A model generated the notes under the pieces. The model did no database searches. It worked only from the letters and a program-made list of their open reading frames with translations, and was not told where the DNA came from. The translations under genes and the position numbers were made by a program. From Ectocarpus siliculosus (taxonomy: Eukaryota > Sar > Phaeophyceae > Ectocarpales > Ectocarpaceae), in contig FN649729.1 of NCBI GenBank assembly GCA_000310025.1, positions 521,945 to 585,944 on the forward strand: DNA of 64,000 nt. Reading direction: 5' to 3'. The number at the start of each line of letters is the position of its first letter. Within the stretch, counting starts at the first letter, position 1. Positions 39,201-51,900 of this stretch are shown here, piece by piece.

Positions 39201-40844
39201 CCTGCCTGCGTATGGTGATCTACGGACAACAGACGACGAGAGAGACTGAGAGGAGACAAGAAAAACCCGAGACGCTGATGGATAAGGACCCGAGGACGAA
39301 AATCGCCCGAAAAACAGGACGACGGCGGCGGTGACTTCGTCGAGACAACTTTGTTCTAGCTTCTTACCCCGTCCCTTTCGTACTGTCGAGACATTCCAAC
39401 TTCTTTGACACAGGTATATATAAGCATGCACAGGGAAGCACGCGTATCGCAAACACAAGCACATCGACTTTTGCGAATCCTTGCACCTACACTCGTGCGC
39501 TTTCTTATGCAAGCACCCACCATCACCTACGATATAATTCGGGAGGCACAAAAACTGCGTCCCGGCTGACTGATAAAACACGCGACGAAGGAAAGGAGCG
39601 GCCGAAACGATAAACGAGCAACGCAGACAGGGCAAATCAAATAACATGCATCTCCCTTTGGAAACATCGAAAACTCTCTGCAACTACGCATGCAACCCTC
39701 CCTGACCAGCAGTCAAACACCCTCCCGCCCTCAGTAGGCGGCAAGAACACCGCTGCAAGTGACTGCTGTAACATCAAATTACTGCTGTCTCAGCAGTAGA
39801 AAAACACAACCTGCGTCGATGCAGGGAAAACTCCCGGCCTGATGAACTCTCGCCGCGCTTTCAAAAGGCAACAAGATTAGCAAACGTTCACCAAGCTCCC
39901 GACAACAAACACAAGAAACGACGAAAAAGCTTTGGGTAGAATGTTCTTGTACATGCCAGGCTGAACACTGGTGAAGGACGGGCACCCTCCTACCCGATAG
40001 CCAACTGCCCACCCACTACCGCCGTGCAGCATCCCAACAAACAACGACCAAGGGCCAACAAATCTCTTACCAAACAACGATTTAAATACCTACCGCAACA
40101 ATAAATTTGACAAGAGCTGAGTTAATCTCTATCCCAACGACCTTACTCTAACAACAAGGGGGCTCGCGATACGCACAATCGGAACACACGCCTCGAAATT
40201 GCCATACGAAAACCCTTGGGAAGGTGGGGCGAGATATCTATTTATTCTATGGGCTTAGCATAGAGATTCAGCATCGACAAACAACCGGACAATGTGTTGT
40301 TACATCGAGGTGGGTGTGGTGCACACACTCCAACTCTGTACACTATTTACTACTACATGGGTCTGACGAAAGCCAATACAACGACATGTGTGGTTCTACA
40401 ACGAACTATTACTGCAGCGGGGGGGGGGAAACCCGCCTTACGCCTGGCACGGTGCGTACAATAGACTTGGTCACCGTGCTGGCCCAATCACCCGCGCTAC
40501 TGGTGTAAAAAATAACGTCCTCCAAACAGATTCCAACGCAACGAGCGAATACACCAAAACTTCGAAAAGTGCTCCAAAAATTTCAACGCTGAGAGGGAGC
40601 GGGGGGGCTGGGCAGGCCGAGAGCCTTGCTACAGATCGAAGTGCAAAAGGCCCCTACCCTTCAAACCACCCACAGCCGGTAGATATAGCACCACGTCGGT
40701 CGCAGCCCCTCCGACCTCTCTCGCCCAGCCCGAAAACAACGCACCCGTCCCCCTACGGGAAGCGCTGACTACTAGTCACGGCTGGTTATACCCGCAAGAG
40801 GACACACAAAAAAAATGTCGGTGATACCTTGCTGTTCATGTCGC
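36205..40844. other. Intergenic, no supported gene
   Basis: ORFs here (for example 38008-38601 plus and 39030-39683 minus) show no domain, splice pattern or convincing composition. The segment 37438-37530 repeats the TAGGG/CCCCCTCCCT block found at 27435-27545. Near 36905-36940 there is a short match to 21885-21925. The 3' end of the phosphatase transcript should lie within the first few hundred bases. Confidence 0.35.
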
Positions 40845-43800
40845 TTACGCGAAGCTTAGCCCGGCCAGGTCATCCATAGCGTCTTCGTAGTCCTCCTTGG
40901 AGTCCTCCGGAGTGACCAGCGTGCAGGCGTCCCCCTCGCCGTCCTTCGGGTGTTGCTCCTTCACCGAGACGACCATGGCCTCCTCGACAACGCCAGCCGT
41001 GGCTGTGTCCACCTCGCCCCCTTCCACCGCCTTGGCGGCGGCGTCGGCCGTAGCAATAGCAACAACGCCTGCCGCGTCTTCCGAGCCGTCCTCCTTCTCA
41101 GCGTACTCCTCATCCTCCTGACCCTCGTCCGACTCCGATTCCGTCTCCGCCCCGGCCTCCGCCTCCTTATCATCACCCGCGGCCGCATCAGCATCGCCCG
41201 CAGCGGTGGCAGTGGCATCAGAAGTAGTGACGCCACCACTCGCGCCCTCGACCAGGCCGTCGTCTTTCCCCGACACGGCTGTGTCCTCCGGAGCATCACC
41301 AGCAGCAGGAGCAGCAGCAGCAGGAGCAGCAGCAGCAGAAGCAGAAGCAGAAGCAGAAGCAGAAGCACCAGCGACTTCGCTGGTATCCTCGGCGGTGCTC
41401 TCTTCTTCCATCTTGGGTGGTTCTTCCTCCTCCATGGGTAGTTCTTCCTCCTCCTTGGGTGGTTCTTCCTCGCCTTCTTCTTTCCCATCTTCGCTCAACA
41501 GCAGTTGAGCAAGCTCGTCCATGTCCTCGACGACGGTGAGTCTTCCCCGTATCGTCGACTGCAAAGGACCAATTTCGATTGGGCCGATTCCGATCGGGTC
41601 GATTTCGATTGGACACCAGGTTTGACGGGCCGGCCATTCATGAGCAACACACAGGGCAATAGCCGCGGGCAGGGGGGGGGGGGGGGGGGGTCTTGTTTCA
41701 GGTGCTGACGTAACGCGTAACACGCACCTAGTGTATGACGGTGAATACCACACACCTACCTCGCTGGCCGAGCTTCAAACCGCCTGTGTTGGCCACACGG
41801 TACAGCACCATAAATGGCATTGCCGAAACTGGCCGTGTTGAACAAAGCTGCTACCTAGAGCTTTCTGAACACGTATCGCTCCGCATTGGCACCTGTTCGG
41901 TAGTGTGCAGCAGGCGTGCTTTGAACAATCAACCCGGGGGGGTTCGAGACACACATCGTCAAAATACGGCACCCACAGACTCCTAAACCCGTGCACACAT
42001 CCTTGTGAAGACAAACACACATCAACAACACAAAACACACGCTTCCACTCGTAAACACTTCCTGCTCCCTAGGAACAGCACGTGCACACAACACAAGCCA
42101 CCGGCGCAAGCACACAAACGTGGACAACCCCCGGACAAGGAAGTCACACATGCTGTACCTGAGGCCCAACAGTGACGCGGGCCGAGGAAATGTCTCCGAA
42201 CACCTTGCCCTCGTTTACCACCATCACCTCCTCGCACACGACGTCTCCGTCAACCTGAGCGCGCAACAACAGAAACAAAGAAACAGCAGAGAGCAAGAGA
42301 AATAGAATCAGCGGGTGGGCGAGGTGGTCGGCAGGCGGCAAGAACGCCTCTATGCGTTTTACCCGGGGGTACCTGGTGCTATAAGCGCCTTGGGATGCCG
42401 GATGTCGGGTTAGCGGTAGGGTCACAACCGTCACGCCAGCCCCCAACACAACAAAAACGACAAAACACGATTTATCCGTTTTGCGAGAGCGACAGAACGC
42501 GGCCAACTCTACCCTCGCATAAATGCACTAGAGGTCCCTGTTTAGTGCCGGTTGAATAGTGCCGGTGTCCGGCATAGTATAGTGCCGGTGTTTTCGGCGG
42601 GCAAACACTGAGTTTCCATGTCATTCTCACTACTTTCAAATAGAGTCAGATAGAGCTGGTCCGAGGTAGTGCCGGTTAATTTTCTGGGCACATACCGACA
42701 CTATACAGGGATCTCTACTGTACGGATGCGAAAAAAAAAAAAGAGCTTTGTAATCGTATTTGCTTCCGCAAGCCCATGGGCTACGATTGGCGTCGCGTCG
42801 TACAGATTGTACTACAACAGCAAGGCCACGCCAGAACACAGGCAACAACATAATAGCACTGGTGAGGCGTGAGCCGAGCAACGTGTCTGGCGCCTGTTCA
42901 GGGGCGCTATGGTTGCAAAATCGCCACCAACGCGCTCATCTTGTCGGCACACTTGAAACTCATGCACTTGCATCGATTTCAGGATACAGCAGCAACAAAC
43001 AAATTCCCTCGCCCAGCTCTTGAATCAACCACCTTCCCCGGAGTTACGTACGTCACGCCTCAACTGAATCCTCACTTCCTTGGCAAATCAACCAGTAAAT
43101 CTCGACGCCCCGTGCCCCCCTCCCCTCCGCCTGCCATAGGGCATGACGTACCTGTCCCTCCACGAGAAGGAACTTGAGGCCCTTGAGATGTCCTTTGATC
43201 TTTCCCGTAGGCGCTACCACCACGCGGCCGGTGGAGATGAGATCGCCCTGGAAGGTGCCTTCCATCCGCAGGGAGCGCCCGCATTCCAGCAGCCCCGTGA
43301 GCTGAGCAACACGCAGGGGAAGCGGCGTTCTAGGTTAGCGGAGCAAGATTAGCACGCGTTTAAGAGTGTGGCGCTACTGTCGGGGGGGGGGGGGTCACGG
43401 ATTGGAAAATGGGATCCCGTTCTCTTGTAGAAAACGAAAAAAACGTCAAAGAAAAAGACCCCGTGTTCGAGATAATTCCCAACTATTGAAGGGATGTGAT
43501 GGAAGTCTATTCCCTCTTCTTAAAGCCTCATGTCTTTATGGTGGCCACGACCGCAGTTGATGCTATTAATAAATGCCTAAGACGTGGCATGGAAGACAAC
43601 ATAAGCACCCTACCGTACGTTGCATGAGATATCACACACCCTGGACCGATTTTATGAAAGGATGCCGAAATCAAAGGATGTGTTCTCGGAAAGCTCTCGA
43701 CGGGACGGTTCAAACGCCGCCATTTTCGGCACCGTAACTTCTCTTCTTGCCGAGAAATCGAGCTTCGAAAATCGGTCCAGGAGGTGTGATATCTAATGCA

Positions 43801-45380
43801 ACCTACGGTATCTTCCGATTGCCATTCAGGGGAGGAACGCAGAGCCCACTACCGCTGCCGATTCTAGCAGGAGGAATCCGACGCAGGCGCGAGCGCGGGC
43901 GGCTGGCGAAGTGTACGAATTGAAGAGAACGAGTAGTCGCGAGTGTGGTCTGCGTTGGTGAGAGTGAGAAGGAATAGGCACACACGAACGCACGCGCCGA
44001 CACGCCGAGATTTGCGCGGGCAGAGCTTGCATGGGTGGCCTTGCCCATTATGTTGAAAGTGGACATACATGGTCATGAAATAGAAGGCAGCCGTCATCAC
44101 ACACCACCATGGACGGATGACGATACACCCCCACCACAGGCGCTTGAGTATGTATGCAAGCCAAAGGGGGGCACACGAACTGTAGCAGGAAAATAACTGT
44201 ATCTTGCCGCTCTCTCTCCCTCTCACACACTCATGCACTAACGGATGTTTTATTGGTCAGCCGGTTTGCGCGGTCGGTGCAATTAACATCAACACCCAAC
44301 CAAAATACGGGGGGGGGGAGCAGCTCAAGAGCCTAGCTGTATTGTAAAAAAGTTCCACACGACACCACTCTACAGAAGACGTATATATATAGTAGCCCAG
44401 CTGTAGGACGAGGTCTCAAAACAACATGTGCGATTGGGATAATTATTGCAGCGCCGTCGACCTATGCCAATTTTGTGCTTGCGGCAAGTACAGAAAGCAC
44501 GTATCGACGTGCATCGTGATTCTCAGATGCGGTATCTAGAATCCAACGGCCATCCAGCACAGCGACTCTCCGGTCAAGCGCGCAACATAATCTTGGCCCG
44601 CTAAAAAAAGCAGCGCCTGGCAAGGGTCGAAAAAATTCCGACACAGCAGATGAAACAAACAAAACGCTATGTACGTACAAGGTGTTTCTCGTACACAACT
44701 ACCATGGTATGAATGTATTGCTTTAGGAGAGAGATGGCACCGGGAGCTACAACACCGTTTTTTTGAACGTTTTTTCTTCGCGTTTTAATCGCGCCCCGGT
44801 GCGATCTCTCCGACCGGTGCCATCTCTTCGACTCTTACGATAATCCATTCCATATCAGGACTCTTATCTGTAGAACAAAGGAAGTTGTGTCTCTGTACAA
44901 CAGAAAAAAAATCGACTGTAAGGTGTGCGTAACTACATACCCCTACACAAGACGAAAACCGAGGACCCACCGACATTGTCAGCGCCACCACCGCCTCGGG
45001 CTCCTCCTCCTCCTCCTCCTCCTCCTCCTCTTCCATCCTCTTCTCCTCCTTCTCTTCCCCAGTCTTGTCCTCCTCGTCCTCCTTCACTTCCTGCTTCTTC
45101 GTCTCCTCCTTCAGCTCCACCGCCTCCTCCTCCACGGCCTCCTCCGGCGCCGCTCTGGGCGTGTCCGCGACCGGCTCCGAAGGCTCCTCCGATTTCGTTT
45201 CCTCCGCCCCGCCCGGCGCGGCAGCACGGGTCGTTACCGCCACCGCCACCGCCACGCCGCCGCCGCTCTCATCGCCGGAGGTGGCCACGGAGCCCGCGGG
45301 GGGTGCTGATGCGGTCGGATTTGATGTCACCGCAGCACCATCTTCCTTCTCCTTAGGCGGCTGCTGCTGTTGCTGCTGCT

Positions 45381-45441
<61 letters not shown>

Positions 45442-47348
45442 TTGTTTGACATCGGCGGCTTGCTTTGTCGACGCCCCTGCTGCTGCTGCCGGCGCGGCGG
45501 CACGCGGGGGCGCAGAGAGCCTGCGCTTCGTGGACACCCGGTCGCGGAAAATCGGGCGCGATGAGCGCCTGTTGCCGCTGGCTGCCGCGTCGGTTGCATT
45601 GCCCTGGTTCGTTTGTTTTCGAGCAGGATACAATAGCAAGGACAGGCAAAAGGGTGTAGTCAAGTAAACGAGAGGGGTCAAACTGCTGTGATGGCACGTG
45701 CGCATGCAAGACGCACGGGAAATTGAGCGTGGATATTCAGTAAAAAATTGTTCTGGGGCCACAAACAAGATAGAAGTTTGCGCAAGCGCAGGTTTAGCGA
45801 GGACGCCTACATACCTCCCAACCGACCCAACAAAGAGCAGACCCACTACTATAGTATACCAGTAGTCTACTGCTGTAGTAGCTGGGTGCGCAGCACATGC
45901 TCGTTTCATGGAGAACGAAACAAACCAGAACCCTAACGGTGAGTCCTGAAAAGAAGCGATTTGCTACGGGGTATGCTACCAAACAGCAGTAGCAAAGAGG
46001 GAGTGGAATGAGGGAGGTAACTGCTGTTGTTGGAATGCATAGGAAGGGCCCACTCAACCCAGAGACGCTGAAAGCCGAAGCACAAGCCTAGCATCGCACG
46101 GAGAATCAACCGCTGTTGTGCGACACTATGTTTCTTCTCCCGGAGTTGCCCCCGTATCGCAAGCACCAGAGTGACTACTGCATTGGCAACACTGCACTCC
46201 GCCCCGCCCCCGCCCCTACCGCTGCTGGAAACGATCTCCCTCAAGTTTGTCCGAGTTATTGGGCTGCTGCAGCTTGCTTTCTGGCTGGAGGTATGCACAA
46301 GTCGCTTACATGAATGCATAGAAGCGTCAAGCTCTGCGGCCATACCCATGATAGTCTTGCCCAGCAGGCTGCAGCATACGTTTTCCTCGGTGGAGGGGTG
46401 GGTGGGTATGGGTGCGTAGTTGTACTCATGTCGAGTCGATGACACTGCCGCTGTTGAGTGAATGAGGTATGGTGGCAACAGCAGTGCCAAACCGGGGGAC
46501 TAACGGTACTGAAGGCACGAGCGCCCGAAACGGAACTTTCTCGTTCCCACCACTGGTGCCCGAAGCGGTACACATAGAAGCAACTACAGCAGAATGCCAC
46601 TTTCGCCGCTAGGGGTACACGTGCGTGATGGAACACGAAAAAATAAGCCCAGTACCCAGCCGGTTTCCCTCGACTCACTGCAAAGACTCCAACACACGCC
46701 CTTCTTGTACAACTCTGGTTACGTATGTCTCGAACGGGTAGATAGTAGACAGTTCTTTCTGTGGTCGTATTTATTTTTCTTATGCATAGAATCTACCCGT
46801 TCGGCACTACGGACAACGACTCTTTGCTTGCTGCCTATATGCATTTGTATACGTGGTACAAGTAGTGTTTGTGTGTTTGTTGATATACTACATGCCTGGC
46901 AGAAGTACAAGATTTAAACTCGCCCCGCCACGGCGGTAGTCTAGACTTACAGCAAGATCTTTTCTCAGCAGCAAAATGACTACACTCACGTTGACATCAG
47001 GGGATACCGCGGGCGTCGCCGACGATTTCTTGGTGCGGAAACGACCCAGGAAGTCACCCGCCGACATGCTGCTCGACAGCGCCTTGGCGAAAGTTCCACG
47101 CCTCTTCCTCTCGCCGGCGCCCCGGTCGGACATAGCGACGCTGACAACCTCAAGGCCCTCTGCCCTCTGGGCTGCCGCTGCTGTTGTGTTGGCGCTAACC
47201 GTTGCCGCTCGATCACTCTCACCCTCGTGGGTCCCCGCGACCCCTAGACCCGAGGCGGCCTTTAGGCTGACGCTCCTTCGGGCCTGGGGGGAAGCTAGCG
47301 ACGGAGCATCATCTGCTGTTGGATCGAAAGGTGGAAAAGGTGGAAGCA

Positions 47349-47413
<65 letters not shown>

Positions 47414-48477
47414 GGTCGCCCTTCTTCGCCTACGCCAGCACCGGTGGCGGGGGGGAGTGATTGGCCCTTCGCTGCTGCGGCCTGCTGGTCGGACGGCGTC
47501 ATCGTCATCGTGGTTGTGGTGACCTCCTCTTGTTGCTGCTGCTGGTCGGCACCACCAGCCGCAGTCACCGCCGCCGCGGTCTCCACCCCCCGTGGTTGGT
47601 CAGCGGAAGGGTCTGCCGCGGATGATGGTGATGATCTTGCCGCCGCCGACGGAGTCGCACCGCCCTTGCCCTGCTTTCCAGCGGCACCGGGCGACGCCGA
47701 GATCGCCGACACCATCGACGACTCGCCTGCGGGCGGCGGCCTTGCTGCCGCCGAAGACGGCGAGAATCTCGCAGTGGCTTGTTGCGAGGAGGTGGGCGTC
47801 CCTAGCGGAGCTCCTCCCCCTGGCGCCGACCGGAAGTTGGCAGCGATGGACGCCACCGTCGAAGCCGGAGCGGTGCCAGCGTCGGTAAACTTACCGGTGG
47901 AGTAGCCCGCAGAGCTTGTCGGAGTAGCGACTCCCCTCTCGTCAGCTTGCAGGGCCGCCGACAGCAGTGACTCCTGCGAAGCAGTCCTCCTCCTCTCCTT
48001 GGACGCTCGGCGAGATGAGTACGGAGAGGCGTAGGCTAGAGCCACCGAAGGAGGGCTGTTGATTGGACGAGGGGGGGGGGTGGACCGCGCCGCCAGAGTC
48101 GGGAAGACACCGGATGACTCTTTCTCGCCATTACCCTCCGCTTGTCCGAAGAGCTGCTTGAAGTGGAAGGATGGGGGGCGACCAGGAGTGAAGTTCACCA
48201 CAGGGCCGGCACGGGCCCGAGTTGGAGTCATCGTAGCTGTAGGCCGTGCGTCCCTGTGTACCTTCGAATCTCTGCCCTGTGTTTTGAATTCTTCGATGGT
48301 GTCGGGTGCAGGGCTCGTTGATTCCAAGGACGGCTTCAGGGACGGCTGCCCCAGCGCGAGCTCGACATCACCGCTCCCCACTTGAAGTCCCACTGGTGAA
48401 TCCTGTTCCGAATCACCCTCATGACCACTCCCGCTGGCATCAGACTCCTTTGCAGGAACGACCTTCACGGCAGACAT
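40845..48477 (-). CDS. Bactofilin-domain protein with polyQ and acidic arms
   Basis: Five minus-strand exons, all phase 0: 48477-46990, 45603-44971, 43301-43152, 42254-42159, 41558-40845. Together they give about 1026 residues. Exon 1 (496 residues) is disordered, Ser/Ala/Pro-rich with 21 pure CAG-encoded Gln. Exon 2 is disordered with about 28 Gln, then Glu/Lys-rich. Exons 3 and 4 plus the first residues of exon 5 form a roughly 90-residue bactofilin domain. It has repeating G-x-hydrophobic-x-G steps (EGTFQGDLIS, PTGKIKGHLKG, EGQVDGDVVC, NEGKVFGDISS, STIRGRL), the pattern of this right-handed beta-helix. The remainder of exon 5 is very acidic (EEEELPMEEEEPPK). Bactofilins polymerise into non-polar filaments without nucleotide in bacteria, shaping cells and positioning proteins. 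The domain is rare in eukaryotes. Linking exons 1-2 to the domain exons rests on phase and lack of another gene between them; a start at 48549 is possible. Confidence 0.72.
42526..42720. mobile_element. Mariner/pogo-like MITE in a bactofilin intron
   Basis: A 195-base element. The left end CACTAGAGGTCCCTGTTTAG is the inverse of the right end, ...CTATACAGGGATCTCTACTG, giving a TIR of about 27 bases that continues into AGTGCCGGT. The right flank is TA; the left flank is TG, so one target copy has mutated. CAGT-type ends with TA flanks suggest Tc1/mariner-pogo mobilisation. AGTGCCGGT recurs inside. It lies in the intron between the bactofilin exons at 42254 and 43152. Confidence 0.65.
43613..43808. 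mobile_element. Short TIR element (MITE), copy 2
   Basis: A 196-base element with imperfect 41-base inverted ends: the left is CCGTACGTTGCATGAGATAT and the right ends ATATCTAATGCAACCTACGG. Both continue into CACAC--CCTGGACCGATTTT. TA dinucleotides flank both ends (43611-43612 and 43809-43810), consistent with a TA-targeting Tc1/mariner-type transposase acting in trans. Homologous to 27549-27780. It is in an intron of the bactofilin gene. Confidence 0.85.
45361..45445 (-). repeat. Mixed CAG/CAA polyglutamine tract
   Basis: On the coding (minus) strand about 28 consecutive Gln codons, mostly CAG interrupted by CAA, lie in exon 2 of the bactofilin gene. The interruptions suggest an older, more stable tract than the pure one in exon 1. 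Confidence 0.85.
47350..47412 (-). repeat. Pure CAG polyglutamine tract
   Basis: Twenty-one uninterrupted CAG codons on the coding (minus) strand, in exon 1 of the bactofilin gene. Pure triplet tracts of this length are usually polymorphic. Confidence 0.9.
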
Positions 48478-48986
48478 GTTGCGCTGGTGGAAGTGTCCAG
48501 CTCGGCGGAGGTAGCTGATGGATTTTACACTGAGAGTACTGCTGCTCATGTACTTGCAGCAGTGGAGGCGGCAATGGAGGGAGAGGTACGAAACTTCTAA
48601 GCACGTGCCCTGTGGCAAAAACCCTAGGCCGGCTCGCCTAAGATGGTGGAGGCACTCTAGCTTGCTCTCGGGTGGAAAAGGGTGGAGTACAGCTAGGCGA
48701 TGATGTGTTACTGTCGGCCCAACGGGCCAACACAAGTGCCAGGCAAATGGCTGGACAACGGAACAAAAAAATTCGAAAAAACCGGATCTTTCCTTTATTT
48801 TTCAGAAAGTGGGGGTTTCGTGATGGTACTGACGGGTACCCTCTCGGCATGTACAGTAGCATGAAACGGTCATCATGTGTATCTCGACGGCGCGGCAGCA
48901 GTGTCGCGCCGCGATGGAAGCTTTCAACCGCCTGACGACGGAGAGGAGGGGTGCGGACACCATTCTTCAAGAGGCTAGTAGTCATC
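48478..48986. promoter_or_regulatory. Divergent intergenic region
   Basis: About 510 bases separate the start of the minus-strand bactofilin gene from the start of the plus-strand dynein-regulatory gene. It must hold both 5' untranslated regions and promoters, possibly shared. I see no obvious TATA box. An A-rich stretch with AAAAAATTCGAAAAAACC occurs at about 48765-48785. Confidence 0.4.
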
Positions 48987-51900
48987 ATGGGGAAGGAGGA
49001 TACTCGAGAGTCGGTGTTGCTAGGCTCTCGTATGGCCACGCGTGATGACGCGCTAGCGCTCGGGCCTGAGCAATCACACCGCATTATTGCGGTGCTCGAG
49101 GAAGCGGCCGAAAAACTGGGCTTCCTAGGGAGCATCATGCCCGATGTACTGCAGCATAGGGACGAGCTCAGCAAGTTCGTTGGAGACGAGATATCGCGCA
49201 TCATTCAGGTGCGAATTGTTGTAACTGGGTTCACCTCGTCAACCTCGATTTTGTACGTACAGCAGTAGTCGTCGTCTGACTTGCCGATGATGCTGCATGG
49301 GAGGTAAGACAACACACGCACCACGGACGGTGCCGCTACAATAGCAGCGTGTGATAAAGGCATGGAGCCCGACGAATGCTCGAAGATCTGGCATCTTCTT
49401 CATTGTTGAAAATCTTATCAACTGTGAGTCGGAGCAGTAGTCTACTACCCCATGCGGGGCCGTTGCTTCATTCCCCCTTTGCTGTGTGGGTCATCATTTC
49501 CAGACACGTCTCGATATCCACCTCTCGGGGGAGTTAGACTACTGCACTACAAGTTGATTCGAACTAATTAATGTGTTTCGTGGGTAATGGTTGACGTGTT
49601 GCGATGAAAAGGGACCTCTTGAACAAAATTCAAGTTGAGAATGGTTAAAATACTTGTTCGTTGGACCTTTTCGAAATAGTAAACTGAGCGGAACATAGTG
49701 TATAATATCTAAACACTACACCCGATAGCGGCAGCAATACTTTTTCATGGTGAACATTCTTGATGCTCTTCCCGGTGCTGACTGTAGGCGCACTCCAGTT
49801 GCTTTCTGAACTCTGCCACACAAAAAAAAAAAACGCTGACCGCGCAACAACAGGAACAACGTCAGCTTGAGGCCAGATATGAGAAGCTCATCGCTCAAAG
49901 GAGCACACTGAAAGGGCTAGCCAACAAATCCCGCTACAAGGAGGTGAAGTCAAAGGAAACATGCATACGGACGCAGGGCACGTCTTACTGCTCTTGAACT
50001 CTGTGGGCAGTGTTTTTCTAACATCTCGAGGCACGGGCAATCGTGGGCGACGACGTCATCGTCTCGGGGATGTTGCTGTAGCTGTATTATTGCGATGGAC
50101 TCACGTCCTTCTTCGCCCTCTTGGCCCTCTTGGACACTGTAAGTTTCACGACTATTGCAAACCCGTTGTGACCGCACCTTGAAATGTCCGTTGGCTTCGA
50201 AGTCAGTGTATCTACAATAGCCCATACCACGCTGTTCTTCTCGCTCGCCCAAATATCTGCTACAACTTTCCCAACCAGATGTTGACTAGATTGGTTTTTT
50301 TTTTTTTTGTTCTTCACTTCAAATCAGCGCTCACAGCACTACAAGTGCCGTTTATTCCAACCCGTGGTCACACAGAAGAGCCTCTCTCTACCCTCCCCTC
50401 CTGCGGTACTTCGCCTTCAATTTTTAATGCGAGAAGAGTTTAGCACTCTCTTCCCTCTGTGTACACACGAACTAGCGCTATCCACTTGGCCAGGAGCGGA
50501 AGCGAGAGAAAAACTCACTTTGCAAGAAAAGCTCGCCTACGCCGGGATTCGAACCCCTGACCTGACCTCTAGAAGGTTACGAGGCTACCAACTAGACCAC
50601 CGGGGCGACCGGGTATGGGGATGTATCCATTCTCCACGCAGCTTTCGCCAATGCCCAACGGAGAAAAGTCATGGACGATTTTGACTGGCTACTCTTGTCG
50701 TGTTGTCGCGTTCTTGTCAGATCCAAGCAGAGATTCAAGAGGTCAGCCTAGCTCTCCGAGAATCCACGAAAAATCTCTGCCGCAACCTGAAAGATAACCC
50801 CAATATCAGCGGAAACCTGTTGAAGATCCAGAGGGAGAGGACGGAGCTGATCGACCTCCTCACCGACTCGTGTAGACAGATCGGAGAGGTATGCCGTGAG
50901 GTGGATCGAAGAAAAGACAGCCCACCATCACAAGTCATGCCGCTGTACACGACACCGGGTTGCAGTGCTTCGTCGGCGTTACAGTAAATCGTGGATGTTG
51001 GTCACCCATTGCTGGTTCTCTTGGCAAAAGCTCAAACAACAACGGCAACAACCACACCCGTAGTTGGGACAAGTTCTCTCACGAATGAAAGGGTTTTATA
51101 GACTTGAAAATAGTGCAGAAACACGGCAAAACTAAGTGACAGCAAGATAAGAACTATCCCGTTGTGTGCGGAACGAGAAATCTCCGAATGTAGGTGTATG
51201 ATCAGCCCCCAACCGTACTCCCTGCATGACTCCTTGAAATGGGTCACGTTTTGTGGAATGTGGCTTTTTCTTGAGTTGTGTGGCTCTTTTCCTCACGGTG
51301 GTGAGAAGTCGGGTAGGCTAAATATGTCTGAGGGGCCACAGACAAGAGAAGACAGGCTGAGACATTGAGCGAGAATTTAACGGAAGCAGAGGAATAAGAG
51401 AAAATAACGCTGTTTCTACGGCAAATCCAGCTGGATGCGGGAACCCACAAAAACAGTATTGGAAGTAAAACTTTATTGGCCTGACGAGATTCATCAAGCC
51501 TGGTGTTGGGTCCCAAACAAGAAGTTGAACCCCGACCCCAGATGGAAGTTTGTTTAAGCTGTGGGTTATTGCTACAGGCTACATAAAGTACACCATGTTG
51601 CAATTCGTTTCGCCACGTGAGGGGCTTGTCGATTCGGAAGGACGCAACTTTGAGAACCCCACGTAAAAACAAGTCTTGAATGATCGGCTGTTGTTCGAAC
51701 ACATTGCCCTGACAGACTCGATCGTTCCAGGCGCTAGTCAGCGTGGTCGAAGACAGCCGTCTAGCGCAGAGCCAGCAGAGTGAGCTGGTGAGGCGGGAGA
51801 AAGAAGCCACGCAAACCGTCAAGAAGCTCGAGGCGGATCTATTCGCCGAAAGGGCCGACCACTCAAGACAGGTGACAACCTACCTCAACTCAGGTCTTGA